Virus record (IMG/VR): IMGVR_UViG_3300020439_001565
Coordinates: 1 to 50,519 of that record
Source: a virus
DNA: 50,519 nt
Direction: 5' to 3' (one strand)
In this document: one piece after another, positions 1-9,700 of the stretch
Numbering within the stretch: position 1 is the stretch's first letter
Layout: every line of letters begins with the position of its first letter
The notes under the pieces: generated by a model
Databases searched by the model: none
The model's input: only the letters and a program-made list of their open reading frames with translations
Told to the model about the DNA's origin: nothing
Made by a program: the position numbers and the translations under genes

Positions 1-491
1 AAAGGATAGACCAGGAAGACTGCGGATGCTGCTGCAACAGGTGCAGAGTATGCAACACAGATCCAAGGACGCATACCGAGACGGTAAGAAAGTTCCCACT
101 CACGACCCATGTAGGCGTAGATGCCGATGAGGAAGTGGAAGACTACGAGTTGGAAAGGACCACCGTTGTAGAGCCATTCATCCAAAGATGCGGCTTCCCA
201 GATGGGATAGAAGTGAAGTCCGATTGCGTTAGAAGAGGGAACAACTGCACCAGAGATGATGTTGTTACCATACATTAGAGAACCAGCAACTGGTTCACGG
301 ATTCCGTCGATGTCAACTGGTGGGGCAGCGACGAAAGCGGTGATGAAGCAGATCGTTGCAGCGAGAAGGGTTGGAATCATGAGGACTCCGAACCAACCGA
401 CGTACAGACGATTGTTGGTGCTGGTCACCCAGGAGCAAAAGTCTTCCCAGGTTGAACTTTGTGTATTACGTGAAAGAATTGAATTGGCCAT
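1..491 (-). CDS. psbA: Photosystem II D1 protein, N-terminal part (cut by window edge)
   Basis: Encodes the D1 reaction-centre subunit of photosystem II, which phages supply to replace photodamaged host D1 in the thylakoid membrane. The frame opens [11 protein letters not shown] and contains the D1 segments [36 protein letters not shown] and [20 protein letters not shown]. About 163 residues are visible; the remaining two thirds lie off the left edge. The start ATG at 491 has only a weak ribosome site. It sits beside tail-fibre genes, as in other cyanomyoviruses, and is preceded by a long structured leader with both host-type and phage-late promoter boxes. No intron is visible in this part. 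Confidence 0.97.
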   Translation of the reverse strand, partial: MANSILSRNTQSSTWEDFCSWVTSTNNRLYVGWFGVLMIPTLLAATICFITAFVAAPPVDIDGIREPVAGSLMYGNNIISGAVVPSSNAIGLHFYPIWEAASLDEWLYNGGPFQLVVFHFLIGIYAYMGREWELSYRLGMRPWICVAYSAPVAAASAVFLVYP

Positions 492-541
492 TTTGAAAAA
501 GGGTTAGGTAAGAGTTCGGGGGACGAACCAGTTAGAATATT

Positions 542-622
542 CCCGTGCCACCCTCCGGCGCGGGTATGAGAGACGTGTTTTATACTCCCTAGAGGTCTCG
601 GTTTACGGAGAGTTGTACAACT
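542..622 (-). other. Structured psbA leader: hairpin and 12-bp palindrome
   Basis: The psbA leader (492-653) has no reading frame. It holds a strong hairpin (542-549 pairs with 557-564, 8 bp including one G-T) whose loop reads GGAGGGT on the minus strand, so a ribosome-binding-like motif is displayed about 60 nt before the ATG. A perfect 12-bp palindrome, AGTTGTACAACT, lies at 611-622. Structured psbA leaders (PhotoRC motifs) are known in marine cyanobacteria and cyanophages; whether this is one of them needs a covariance search. Confidence 0.5.
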
Positions 623-653
623 TAACGGAACTTTACATCCCGCGTCGTTGATT

Positions 654-687
654 TATTTATAATACCCTGAAACCCGAACCCTGTCAA
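654..687 (-). promoter_or_regulatory. Composite psbA promoter: sigma70 -35/-10 plus T4-type late box
   Basis: Minus strand: TTGACA (687-682), 17-bp spacer, TATTAT (664-659), overlapped by TATAAATA (661-654), the exact T4 late-promoter consensus. Transcription would leave about 160 nt of leader before psbA. The boxes follow directly after the stop codon of the 691-2778 gene. Confidence 0.75.
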
Positions 688-690
688 GCG

Positions 691-2778
691 TTAGAATCCT
701 AGAAGGTCTTTACGATATACCGAATCGTTTGTGTCACCAATCCAGAAAATTGATACTCCCTGGTCTGTTTCTTCCATCAAGACACCACGAGCAAAGCCGT
801 CAATATCAGTTAAATCTTCTCTATTGTTTCCAGTGCCACCAAGTTCCGTAAAAGTAGTTGTGACATCATATGGATTTGCAAGTTGAAAACATATCAATAT
901 ATCTTCGTTTGAACCAATTACAAACAATAAAGTTCCATCAGGAGAGAAACACATTCCAGATGGACTAGCATCGGCAACATTTATATTTTGACTTACCCCA
1001 TCATAAGTGCTATTATATCTATCAATAATAAAAGGAGTAGTTACACTATATTGCAGTATTTTATCGGCATTCTGATCTAAAACGAAAAACTTGTCTCCGT
1101 TAGGACTCCACACAAGATCCCAAGGATTTGTAGCTGAAATATTATCATCTGCCAGATCTCTACATCCATCAATTAAAGTTGTTGCATCATCAGTTACACG
1201 GAAAGGAAATAATGAGAATTTATCATAACTAACATTCCATGGGTCCAACATGAGTATTTTTGTACCAGAATCAACTATCAAACAATCTGATATTGCTACA
1301 TGATAAAAATCGTGACTTTCGTTAGTTACTATACCAGAATTGTTTAAAGCACCATCATCCATACTGAGGGTAGTTCTACCAGTAGTAGTCATCTGAGATA
1401 AATCATATCCCTTAGGTTCTACAAAAATATTACCAACCATACCCGAATGACTACCACATTGATATACATATGCTCCTGCAGTACTAGGAGTCCAACTCAC
1501 TGTAGCATTGGTAGCTCCCTGATTGGTAGGTCCAGAAACATTTGACCCACCTGGATGGGTTCTAATATAAAATGGATGACTACTTGCATTAACGGCAAAG
1601 TTAATAGTATCCCCGACATGTATGTATACGTTTGGATCGGGTCCATCAACGCCACCCTCTCTGTCAATACCAGCAAGACTATAATTAGTCGAACCTGAAG
1701 CGGTAACATTGAAAGAGTAAGTACCCGCAGATGCAGCAGGACAATTCATAATTTCTAGGTTAGCACTATCACCAGCAGCAACTACAAGTTGAGTTCCATC
1801 AGTGTTCCAAGAAAATCCAAAATGTTCCGTCCATCCAGTCAAACTAAGATTGGTAAAGTAAGATGCAGTACTTAGATCCCATGCAGTCGTAAGACGATAC
1901 TCGTTAAGATCATTACCAGCCTCTCCTATCATATAAAAACTGCGACCATCAGGTCTGAATCTAATACCAGTAGGACTAGATTCTTGAGAAGATATACTAA
2001 AATTAGCAGTATTACTTAAAGTTCCACTAGTTACGTCCCAAGCGTTGGAAAGAGATACTTCGTATATTTTATCATACTGACTATCTATAAGATACATTTT
2101 AGTTCCATCAGGTTTAAATTCAATACCTCTAGGAACTGGACTACTTTCATAATTCAATGAACCATAACTATCATAACTACAGGTTGTAAGATCAAATGCA
2201 GTGCTTAGATTCCACTGATATACCCTGTCATTACCATAACCACATGCAAATATTCTTGTTCCATCGGGTTTCATAGTAAACCCTCTAATATAACTCTCAC
2301 TAGCTTGAGTAGAATCAGATATATTGTTGTGTATTGTAGTATTGAATCCTCTAGTAAGAGTACTAGTTACATCAAATGGAGTACTTAAAGTGAACATTGA
2401 TACTCCATCGTGTTCACTTCCAGCTATGTAAATATATCGACCATCTGAAGATATTGTAAATCCCCTAACGTATCTTTCACTCAATTCATCGATAGCTACA
2501 GTACCATCTAATGTTTTTGTTGAAAAATCGTATGGAATGGAAAGAGTATATTGTTTTAAATTACCAGTGGTTTCTACAATGTATGCTTTAGTACCACTTT
2601 GAGCAAATCGAAGTGCATACATATCAGAACCATGATTATACACTGATTCAGACACTGTATAATTTCTAAGTCCACTACCAAAGGACCTCAAGAAATCAAT
2701 AGTATCATCTAACCTAATTAGTCCACCCAGTCTGGCACCGACCGAAGCGCCTGTAACAAGACCTCTTTTTCTTGGCAT
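691..2778 (-). CDS. Beta-propeller-like virion protein with internal cupredoxin-like domain
   Basis: A 695-residue protein, probably structural given its neighbours. Residues about 45-345 and 500-690 are repeats of about 50 residues with the pattern FxPDGTxxY...GxxxxxxxxYxLSxxWDLST, like WD40/YVTN propeller blades. Between them (about 360-455) lies a cupredoxin-like domain: NVYIHVGDTINF, then SSHPF (His401), then YVYQCGSHSGM (Cys441, His444, Met447), a plausible His-Cys-His-Met type I copper site. The start overlaps the upstream stop as TAATG. The C-x2-H-x2-M spacing is shorter than the C-x2-H-x4-M of plastocyanin, so copper binding is inferred. A role in fibre or baseplate decoration is likely but unproven. 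Confidence 0.7.
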   Translation of the reverse strand: MPRKRGLVTGASVGARLGGLIRLDDTIDFLRSFGSGLRNYTVSESVYNHGSDMYALRFAQSGTKAYIVETTGNLKQYTLSIPYDFSTKTLDGTVAIDELSERYVRGFTISSDGRYIYIAGSEHDGVSMFTLSTPFDVTSTLTRGFNTTIHNNISDSTQASESYIRGFTMKPDGTRIFACGYGNDRVYQWNLSTAFDLTTCSYDSYGSLNYESSPVPRGIEFKPDGTKMYLIDSQYDKIYEVSLSNAWDVTSGTLSNTANFSISSQESSPTGIRFRPDGRSFYMIGEAGNDLNEYRLTTAWDLSTASYFTNLSLTGWTEHFGFSWNTDGTQLVVAAGDSANLEIMNCPAASAGTYSFNVTASGSTNYSLAGIDREGGVDGPDPNVYIHVGDTINFAVNASSHPFYIRTHPGGSNVSGPTNQGATNATVSWTPSTAGAYVYQCGSHSGMVGNIFVEPKGYDLSQMTTTGRTTLSMDDGALNNSGIVTNESHDFYHVAISDCLIVDSGTKILMLDPWNVSYDKFSLFPFRVTDDATTLIDGCRDLADDNISATNPWDLVWSPNGDKFFVLDQNADKILQYSVTTPFIIDRYNSTYDGVSQNINVADASPSGMCFSPDGTLLFVIGSNEDILICFQLANPYDVTTTFTELGGTGNNREDLTDIDGFARGVLMEETDQGVSIFWIGDTNDSVYRKDLLGF

Positions 2779-3143
2779 TATGAGATTTCCTCGTAACCTA
2801 CAATAACATCGATGTCATTTGCAGCACTAGCTTCTACTCTCAAACTAGTTCCTTCTTCAAGATAAAAATAAGTTTCTTTTGAAGAAATAATCTGGGTTGC
2901 ATGTGCTGGAACTTGAATATCCTTTGCGATATTAATATCATTAGTACCATCGTAGATGGAAACTGTTACATCTGCAGCTACTGCAGAGTCATCATTAGCA
3001 CAAAGAATTGAATTGATCTTCAGGACTTTGTTGCTTGAAGAACCACAAGTGACAATTCCTTGTTTAGTAGCAGCAGCTCCGATACTATACGCAGCAGTCT
3101 TACCAGTAATAGTTGTTGGATTTTTTAGATTTGGTGCAGCCAT
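2778..3143 (-). CDS. Small fibre-associated structural protein, unknown
   Basis: A 121-residue protein opening MAAPNLKNPTTITGK, rich in Ala, Ser, Thr and Val, with alternating hydrophobic residues that suggest a beta-sandwich and no membrane segment. It has a strong ribosome site (AAGGAGA) before ATG 3143 and a CTAAATA box 19 nt upstream, so it is probably expressed late. Its size, position and composition recall the 113-residue product of 6418-6759; both follow a giant fibre gene and may be fibre accessory or head-decoration proteins. No catalytic motif seen. Confidence 0.6.
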   Translation of the reverse strand: MAAPNLKNPTTITGKTAAYSIGAAATKQGIVTCGSSSNKVLKINSILCANDDSAVAADVTVSIYDGTNDINIAKDIQVPAHATQIISSKETYFYLEEGTSLRVEASAANDIDVIVGYEEIS

Positions 3144-3162
3144 TTTTTAAATCTCCTTGTAG

Positions 3163-3169
3163 TTATTTA
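3163..3169 (-). promoter_or_regulatory. CTAAATA box, probable late-promoter variant
   Basis: Minus-strand CTAAATA (3169-3163) lies 19 nt before the ATG at 3143, just after the stop of the preceding gene. It differs from the T4 late box by one base and recurs upstream of other genes in this window. Confidence 0.4.
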
Positions 3170-6100
3170 GAATATCATTCCTGCTATTACAGGACTTATA
3201 CCTGCAGCAGCACCAGAAGTAACAGTGACAACACCAGCAGAGACTGGAGACACTGAGAGACCAGAACCAAAGTCTATGGTAGTAGAAACACCAACAGCGG
3301 ACTGATCGTCTTGAACAGATATTCCTGCTTCAGATGCTGCAAGAACACCAGATAGTTGAGATCCATCTCCTCTGAAAGAAGTTGCGGTAAGAATACCAGT
3401 TACAACTACACCAGCATTGGTGGTGGCGACCCTCTCAACAACATTATGGTAGAGACTGACTCCATCACCGACACCTCCACCACCAGATCCATATCTAGCA
3501 AATAGGTTACCAGAATTATCTTCAATATCAAAACCATTATTTGTCCTGAAGTGTAACAAACCACCACCAGATTTTTGTATTATAGGGTCACCACTACTTT
3601 CAAAAACTTTAATTTCACCGTTTCCACCATCCAAGAACGTAGAAACACCAGAAATATTTAAAGAATTAATTTCAACATTCCCTTGAAAAGTAGCACTACT
3701 TGAACATAGAAATTGATCAACATTTGCAAGTCCATCAATATAAAGGTTTCTCCATTCATCGTTAGGAGCACCTAAGTCATAAGTATCATCACTTGCAGGA
3801 ATAAGGCTAGAACCAATGTCGCCAGAGAATGTAGAAACACCAGATACGTTTAACTGTTGTGTTTCTGTAGTTCCAAATACTGTGGCACCTACACCAGTGG
3901 TTTCAAGTTTCTTATCGTAATTATATCTAAGTTCAGTTGAAGTATCGGGGTTAACTACAAATGCAACGTCACTATCCTGCATACCACCAGGATTACCAGC
4001 GGAAGAAGAGCTTCCATCATTATTACTAACTCGGAAAGCATTTGCTGCACCAACAGAAACAGAATAATTTCCATTTGTAGTTTGTCTTACATAGTTTTGA
4101 TGAAGATTTGAATTTGCATTCGAGGTAGAATCAACAACATAAAGTCCATAATCAGTTATAGGATTACCAACACTAATTGATGATCTATTAATGTAACCAT
4201 CAGCAGTGGCAAAATGTAGTTTTCCACTGTTAGAAGCTACGTCAGTTCCAATAGCAACCTTATCATTAAATGTAGAAACACCAGTTACGTTTAATGTTTG
4301 TGTTTCAGTATTTCCAAAGACAGTAACACCAATACCAGTTGTTTCAAATTTCTTGACATTTTGATGCCAAAGTTGAGCAGTTCCAAAACCAGTGAAGACT
4401 GCCATTCTTCCCCAACCAGTGCTATAGTCATTAGAACCCGATGTTGCACCAACACTAGCAATAACTACATCACCACTAGTTCCTCCAAGATTATTGGAAC
4501 CTAACATCAAATCCTGAGTACCATTTGATGCTATTTGTATTACTGAAGTACCAACTTCGATACCGCCTTTGTATACATTAGCACGTTTAAATGTAATTCC
4601 CTCGTTAGAAAAACTTCTATTGAGTTGAATATTTCCAGTAAATGTTGAAATACCAGAAACATTAAGGTTAGCAACTTCAATATCTGGTGTACCAGTAAGT
4701 CCTTGAGATACAGTAGAAACACCAGCAGTATTTGCATATGTTGCGGTGATTCCAGTGATCCCACTTCCACTTCCTTGGAAATCACCATAGAAAGTTGTTG
4801 CGGTTACAACTCCAGTGAAGTTACCATCACCTCTATCAAGTCTTACAGTACCAGCAGCACCAGTTCTCAGGATCGTACCACCAGCGGTGGCGGAAGTGAT
4901 ACTAATATCTGGATCTCCTGTCAGATTTTCTGCAACAGTTGCAATGCCAGCAGTTTGTGCATAGGTAGCAATGCCAGCAGTTTGTGCATAGGTAGCAACA
5001 CCAGCATTCCCAACGTAACTTTGAGCAGGTACATTTACAAGACCAGAACCATCTCCGTAGAAGTTAGCAGCAGAAACAAAACCAACAACAGTTAAGTTTC
5101 TACCGACTGACATGTCAGTACTAACTGCAACGTTAATTGCATTTAGATCTAAGTTATTAGGAGAATCAATACTTGGAGTACCTGAAGAAGTACTTTCAAA
5201 TCTAGTAGCAGTTACAACACCCGATACTCTCAAGTCACCAGTGATAGTTACTCCACCACCAACGGTTTCTAATTTCTTTCCGCCATTATAATATAGTTCT
5301 ACAGATGCATCATCAGTAAACTTTGCTGCTGTTATAGAGTCGTTCTGAATGAACATCTCATGTGTTTGGCCAGACTGACCATACTTAATATACAGAGGTT
5401 TAGTTGACGTAAAGAAAGAGTTTCCGAGTGTCCCATGGAAGATTTCCATCTCCTGGGAAGTACCAAGGTAAATCCTATCATTATCATAAAGACTAACACT
5501 ATCTGTGAAAGTTGCAGCAGAACCAGTAATATTTCTAATATTAAGATCCTGAGCATCAAGATCTTGCAGAGTAGTTATACCAGATAGAACATGAATACCG
5601 CGAGTATTAACTACGATTCCATCTCTCGCAGTAACTATACCAATGGAATCTACATTGGTTACGTCTTCATAAGTTAGAGTACCACCAATGGTTACGTTTC
5701 CAGTGAAGTTACCACTAACCGCAGTGATAATTCCAGCATTGACATCTCCAGTTAAATCGCCAGTAACATTGCCTTCTAGAGGTCCAACAAATCCATCAGC
5801 AGTTGCAATACCAGTTACTATAATACCTGACTGAGTAGTTTCAAATTTCTTGGAGTCATCAAAGAAAAGATCTACTGATCCATTTTGATGAGCGTTAATT
5901 ATCTTTTCATCATCGGGAGATCTAAAACGAAGGGTGGTGCCCTTCATAATGAGGGCACCAGTTCCAGCATCTTCTACATAACTGTTGCTACCATCATGAT
6001 AGATTTTCAGATCAGATCCATCACCCATGATGATTTGATCATTATCACCAAAGTAAATATCTTCTTTAAATGTAGCAATACCCGCTACATCAAGATTGGT

Positions 6101-6409
6101 GATCTCAATATTTGGTCTACCAGTCAGAGAATAAGCAGTAGCAGCTGCAGTTGCAGTGGTTGCAGATCCAGCAGTGGTTGCATTCGTCGCAATTCCAGCG
6201 GTGTGTGCGTAACCAGCTACAGTTGCAAAACCAGCAGTGCCTGCATAAGCACCAGCGTCAGCAGTTATATTTGTTAAGTTAGATCCATCACCATGAAACT
6301 CTAGAGCCGTAACGATTCCAGAGAACTCAGCATTACCAGTAACACCTAAAACTGTATGGGTATCAGTATAACTAGAAATACCGATCTTGAGATGTCTCTT
6401 CCTTTCCAT
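3167..6409 (-). CDS. Giant fibre-like virion protein with GDGS-L repeats
   Basis: A 1080-residue protein opening MERKRHLKIGISSYTD. It is built from repeated modules: ATxFxGDGSxLTxI hairpins, TAGIATYA-type 9-residue repeats, NLNVSGISTFxGxI strands and KKLETTGVGVTVxG blocks, as in tail-fibre or long-appendage proteins of marine T4-like phages. It ends in a glycine/valine-rich segment (SAGVVTVTSGAAAGIS) likely to be beta-structured. It lies between two small accessory structural genes. Trimeric fibre folding is inferred from the repeats; receptor specificity cannot be read. Confidence 0.75.
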   Translation of the reverse strand: MERKRHLKIGISSYTDTHTVLGVTGNAEFSGIVTALEFHGDGSNLTNITADAGAYAGTAGFATVAGYAHTAGIATNATTAGSATTATAAATAYSLTGRPNIEITNLDVAGIATFKEDIYFGDNDQIIMGDGSDLKIYHDGSNSYVEDAGTGALIMKGTTLRFRSPDDEKIINAHQNGSVDLFFDDSKKFETTQSGIIVTGIATADGFVGPLEGNVTGDLTGDVNAGIITAVSGNFTGNVTIGGTLTYEDVTNVDSIGIVTARDGIVVNTRGIHVLSGITTLQDLDAQDLNIRNITGSAATFTDSVSLYDNDRIYLGTSQEMEIFHGTLGNSFFTSTKPLYIKYGQSGQTHEMFIQNDSITAAKFTDDASVELYYNGGKKLETVGGGVTITGDLRVSGVVTATRFESTSSGTPSIDSPNNLDLNAINVAVSTDMSVGRNLTVVGFVSAANFYGDGSGLVNVPAQSYVGNAGVATYAQTAGIATYAQTAGIATVAENLTGDPDISITSATAGGTILRTGAAGTVRLDRGDGNFTGVVTATTFYGDFQGSGSGITGITATYANTAGVSTVSQGLTGTPDIEVANLNVSGISTFTGNIQLNRSFSNEGITFKRANVYKGGIEVGTSVIQIASNGTQDLMLGSNNLGGTSGDVVIASVGATSGSNDYSTGWGRMAVFTGFGTAQLWHQNVKKFETTGIGVTVFGNTETQTLNVTGVSTFNDKVAIGTDVASNSGKLHFATADGYINRSSISVGNPITDYGLYVVDSTSNANSNLHQNYVRQTTNGNYSVSVGAANAFRVSNNDGSSSSAGNPGGMQDSDVAFVVNPDTSTELRYNYDKKLETTGVGATVFGTTETQQLNVSGVSTFSGDIGSSLIPASDDTYDLGAPNDEWRNLYIDGLANVDQFLCSSSATFQGNVEINSLNISGVSTFLDGGNGEIKVFESSGDPIIQKSGGGLLHFRTNNGFDIEDNSGNLFARYGSGGGGVGDGVSLYHNVVERVATTNAGVVVTGILTATSFRGDGSQLSGVLAASEAGISVQDDQSAVGVSTTIDFGSGLSVSPVSAGVVTVTSGAAAGISPVIAGMIF
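4941..4994 (-). repeat. Perfect tandem 27-nt repeat inside fibre gene
   Basis: Two identical adjacent 27-nt copies (4941-4967, 4968-4994) encode two 9-residue YAQTAGIAT units. Exact identity inside an otherwise diverged repeat field indicates a recent duplication and possible length variation of the fibre. Confidence 0.85.
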
Positions 6410-6417
6410 TTAGCCCC

Positions 6418-6759
6418 TCAGATTAATGTTTCAAGGACAGTTACTAAAACATGTAGTCCAGTTGATGTGCTTGTACCGACTTTAAACTGATCTCCAGGAA
6501 CAAGAGTTAATTTTCCTGTAGTCAGTTCAATTGTTTCATGAGATGCACATGCTTTTTGATATGAAGCATATGTTGTTACTGCGACTCCTGATACTTCTCT
6601 GACGTGTTGTAGAGTAACGTCTTCTGATGCACCCGTTGTGTTTGTCGCTTGGGCGCATAGTACAACTGCGTTATAACCAGATGGTGCGGTATATATTCCT
6701 ACTGGAGAGCTTCCTGCGTTGACACCAACTGTCACATAATTATTAAGTGCTAATGCCAT
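6418..6759 (-). CDS. Small fibre-associated structural protein, unknown
   Basis: A 113-residue protein opening MALALNNYVTVGVNAG, with predicted beta strands (YTAPSGYNAVVLCAQA, LTLVPGDQFKVGTS) and no signal peptide or membrane helix. The last part, GLHVLVTVLETLI, is hydrophobic and resembles the end of a beta-sandwich. It lies between two giant fibre genes, 8 nt upstream of the 3167-6409 gene, which suggests co-expression. The fold may match the 121-residue neighbour at 2778-3143. Function not recognised. Confidence 0.6.
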   Translation of the reverse strand: MALALNNYVTVGVNAGSSPVGIYTAPSGYNAVVLCAQATNTTGASEDVTLQHVREVSGVAVTTYASYQKACASHETIELTTGKLTLVPGDQFKVGTSTSTGLHVLVTVLETLI

Positions 6760-6762
6760 TTT

Positions 6763-9700
6763 TTAGAAACCCCCGAGAGATAAAATATATGGTGTCATAG
6801 TTGAAACTAAACTCTTGCTGTACGATTGTCCTGAAATTCTTCCTTCGACTTGGTTGATAATAACACCGTCACCGATCTTAAAGTTACCCGCTTGGTTAGT
6901 ACTGGTGTAGATTACCAGTCCACCGTTTCTAGAATCTGTTTCATTTTCAGGGATTGGTGGAATGCCACCACTATATGGAATTGCTCTAGAAATATCATTT
7001 CCAGATCCAACAAATTCAAATGAGTGGGAAGTTGCAAGTATTCTACTTTGTTTAAAGAAGTTTACTACCGTACCAACTCCAACGGCGAAAGGCACATTTT
7101 CAGTCAAGGTTACCAAAGAAACATCATTAGTAATTGCCGTTGCTTTTGAAATTGTATAGTAAGTCGGAGTAAGTTCAGCCTTACCTACTGCAGTATTTAT
7201 GCCTGACTGGGGAGTAGAGAAGGTGACAGTAGGAGGATTTACATATCCTCTACCATTTGAAATCATATCAACACCAACGATCTTTCCGTTTTCTAGAACA
7301 GGAATACCAGTTGCTTTGACACCCCAATCAGTCTCTGGATCAGAGAACACAACGGATGGTTGTGCGGTATAAGTTCCTTGATCACTGATGTTGACTTTCT
7401 TGACAGTATTATAGAGTCTATCAAAGTAAATAACCTGACCATCATGTGGTCTAGGAACGTCAAGTGCAGCATCTCCACCACTTACATAGGTGTGTGCAAT
7501 AGTGGAAACACCAACGTTAACAGTGAATACTGTACTAGCCATGGATACTGCAGGTAACTCGTTTGCACCCACGATATTTCCAGCACCCAGTCTAGTGGTA
7601 AGAATACCAACCAGATTATCAATAAAGGAACGAGGTCCAGAACAAGATGCAGGATCAGTATTGGAACCAGTACCAGGATCAGGAAGAATAGTTAGATCCT
7701 TGAATGGAAGTTGATTAGTAATTGCTTCCTTCATCATGACTCTTGCAGAACTAAATCCTACAAGAGTTTGTGGAACTTCACCAGCAACACCATTAGAGAT
7801 TAGTGCAGATCCATCAAGAGTAAAGTATCTCTTTGTTGCTTCAAGAGTATTCTTTGAAGTCTTGTCGCGGATATCCTTAGTGACTGCATCGATAACGTGA
7901 CCGATATCTCTCTTACATTTCTCAGGATCTGGTTGGACAAATGAAGGATATGCAACACCAATCGCAGCATAGGATTGATCAATGATATGTTGTCTATTAC
8001 CAGCAATCAGAGTATGTCCATCATAATAGGTTCCCTCTGCGACTGCTTCTGCATTGAAAACATATCCCAAATTACCAGAAGGATAAATTGAGTTACCCTC
8101 ATTGCAACTAAAAGTCATATTATTAATAGTTACACCAGCACCAATCAAGAACTTATGTGCTCCATCAGTTTCAACTCTCAACATACCAGTAGTATGTGTA
8201 TAACCTGCATTGACTACATTTAATGTTGGATTGTTTAGATTGATGGCAAATACGTCAGTATTTTCTGCAGCTGCAGTAGTAACAACACCAGTATAACTTA
8301 GATCACTAACACCATCTGCAACCAATCCAAAATCACCAAATGATGAGTTGGAGTTTGAAAGATCACATGCACCACCAGTCCCTGTAAAGATTGCAGTTTC
8401 ACAACAAATTGTGAACATAGAAACCAACTGGGCATATGCATTATTGGTAATAGAACAACCAATACCACCCTGATTATACTGAGTGTAGGAGTCAACAACC
8501 ATGGACTTCGTTGGTCCAATAGAGAGATCACCATCAATCTTCATCCCGATATTATTAGGAATGAAGTTAGTGCAGTTCTGAACATATGTAGATCTACTAA
8601 TATATCTTCTCTCTACAGGATCAAATGCAACAACTGCTTTACCTGGATTTTGAGTTCCAGTAAAAGACATCTCAGCGATGTAGTTTGCATTACCAACATG
8701 GAAGATATCTTGATCTGCATTTAGGGGACTGATCGTAGTCTCTCTAATAGATGCACCGATTACACTAACCTCATTAGGAAGAACAATAGGATTGTCTTCA
8801 ATGTAAGAACCTGGTGCAACTCTTACAACAGTATCAGATAGACCTTCGTCAATAATTTTTTGAACTGCAGCCTTAATGGTTAGTTTTGGTTTAGTCAGTT
8901 CACCAGAGTTGGAATCATTACCATCCTTGGCAACATAAAGAATACTCTTCTCACCTTGAATGTCTGCATCGTTTGCAAAGGTTGCAATACCAGCAGTAGA
9001 AGCATAGGTTGCGATGCCAGCAGTAGCAGCATAGGTCGCGGTCCCAGCAACACCAGATATACTCTGAGCCGTGGTTGCTACAGAAGCAATACCAGCAGTA
9101 GCAGCATAGGTCGCGACAGATGCATTAGTTGCAATACCAGCAGTGGTAGCATAGGTCGCGGCAGATGCATTAGTTGCAATACCAGCAGTGGTAGCAAACG
9201 TTGAAATGCCGGCAACGAAAGCATAATTTACTGTGTCAGCTGAAGGTGCGGTAACCGTAGAGAATACAAACTTCTTAGTCGCATGATCGTATCTCAGATA
9301 CATGCCATCATATGCACTTGCATTAGTAGCAATACCCACAATATCATCAAGATATTGCAAACGGGTTTCACCGCCACCACCAAGTGTTGATAGTTGCTCT
9401 TGAACTCTATTGACAAACAAACTATAGTGTTTGTTCAACTGGTCAATGGTTACAAACTCAGTTTTAGAAAGAGGATCATTCGGATCCAGAGGTCCGTTCA
9501 AAAGACCTTCATTAAGAAGTTTTCCTTTCTTGGTTTCTTCTTTTAGTGCCTGATAGGACTCACTAATTTCATTTAGTTTCTTACCAAGAGCAGAGATATC
9601 AAAATCTTTCTTAGATAAAATTCCAAATACTTCTTCTCTCAGTTCTTTAATGGCAATGCCATGTTCTCTACTATATTTCTTATCAATACTTTCTTTTACC

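Noticed and set aside
5885-6277. Long rightward frame opposite the fibre gene, Ser/Ile/Cys-rich
   Set aside because: Antisense shadow of the repetitive fibre coding sequence, without ribosome site or promoter.
8956-9204. Rightward Ser/Gly/Cys-rich frame
   Set aside because: Shadow of the TAGIAT repeats on the other strand; composition follows the repeat.
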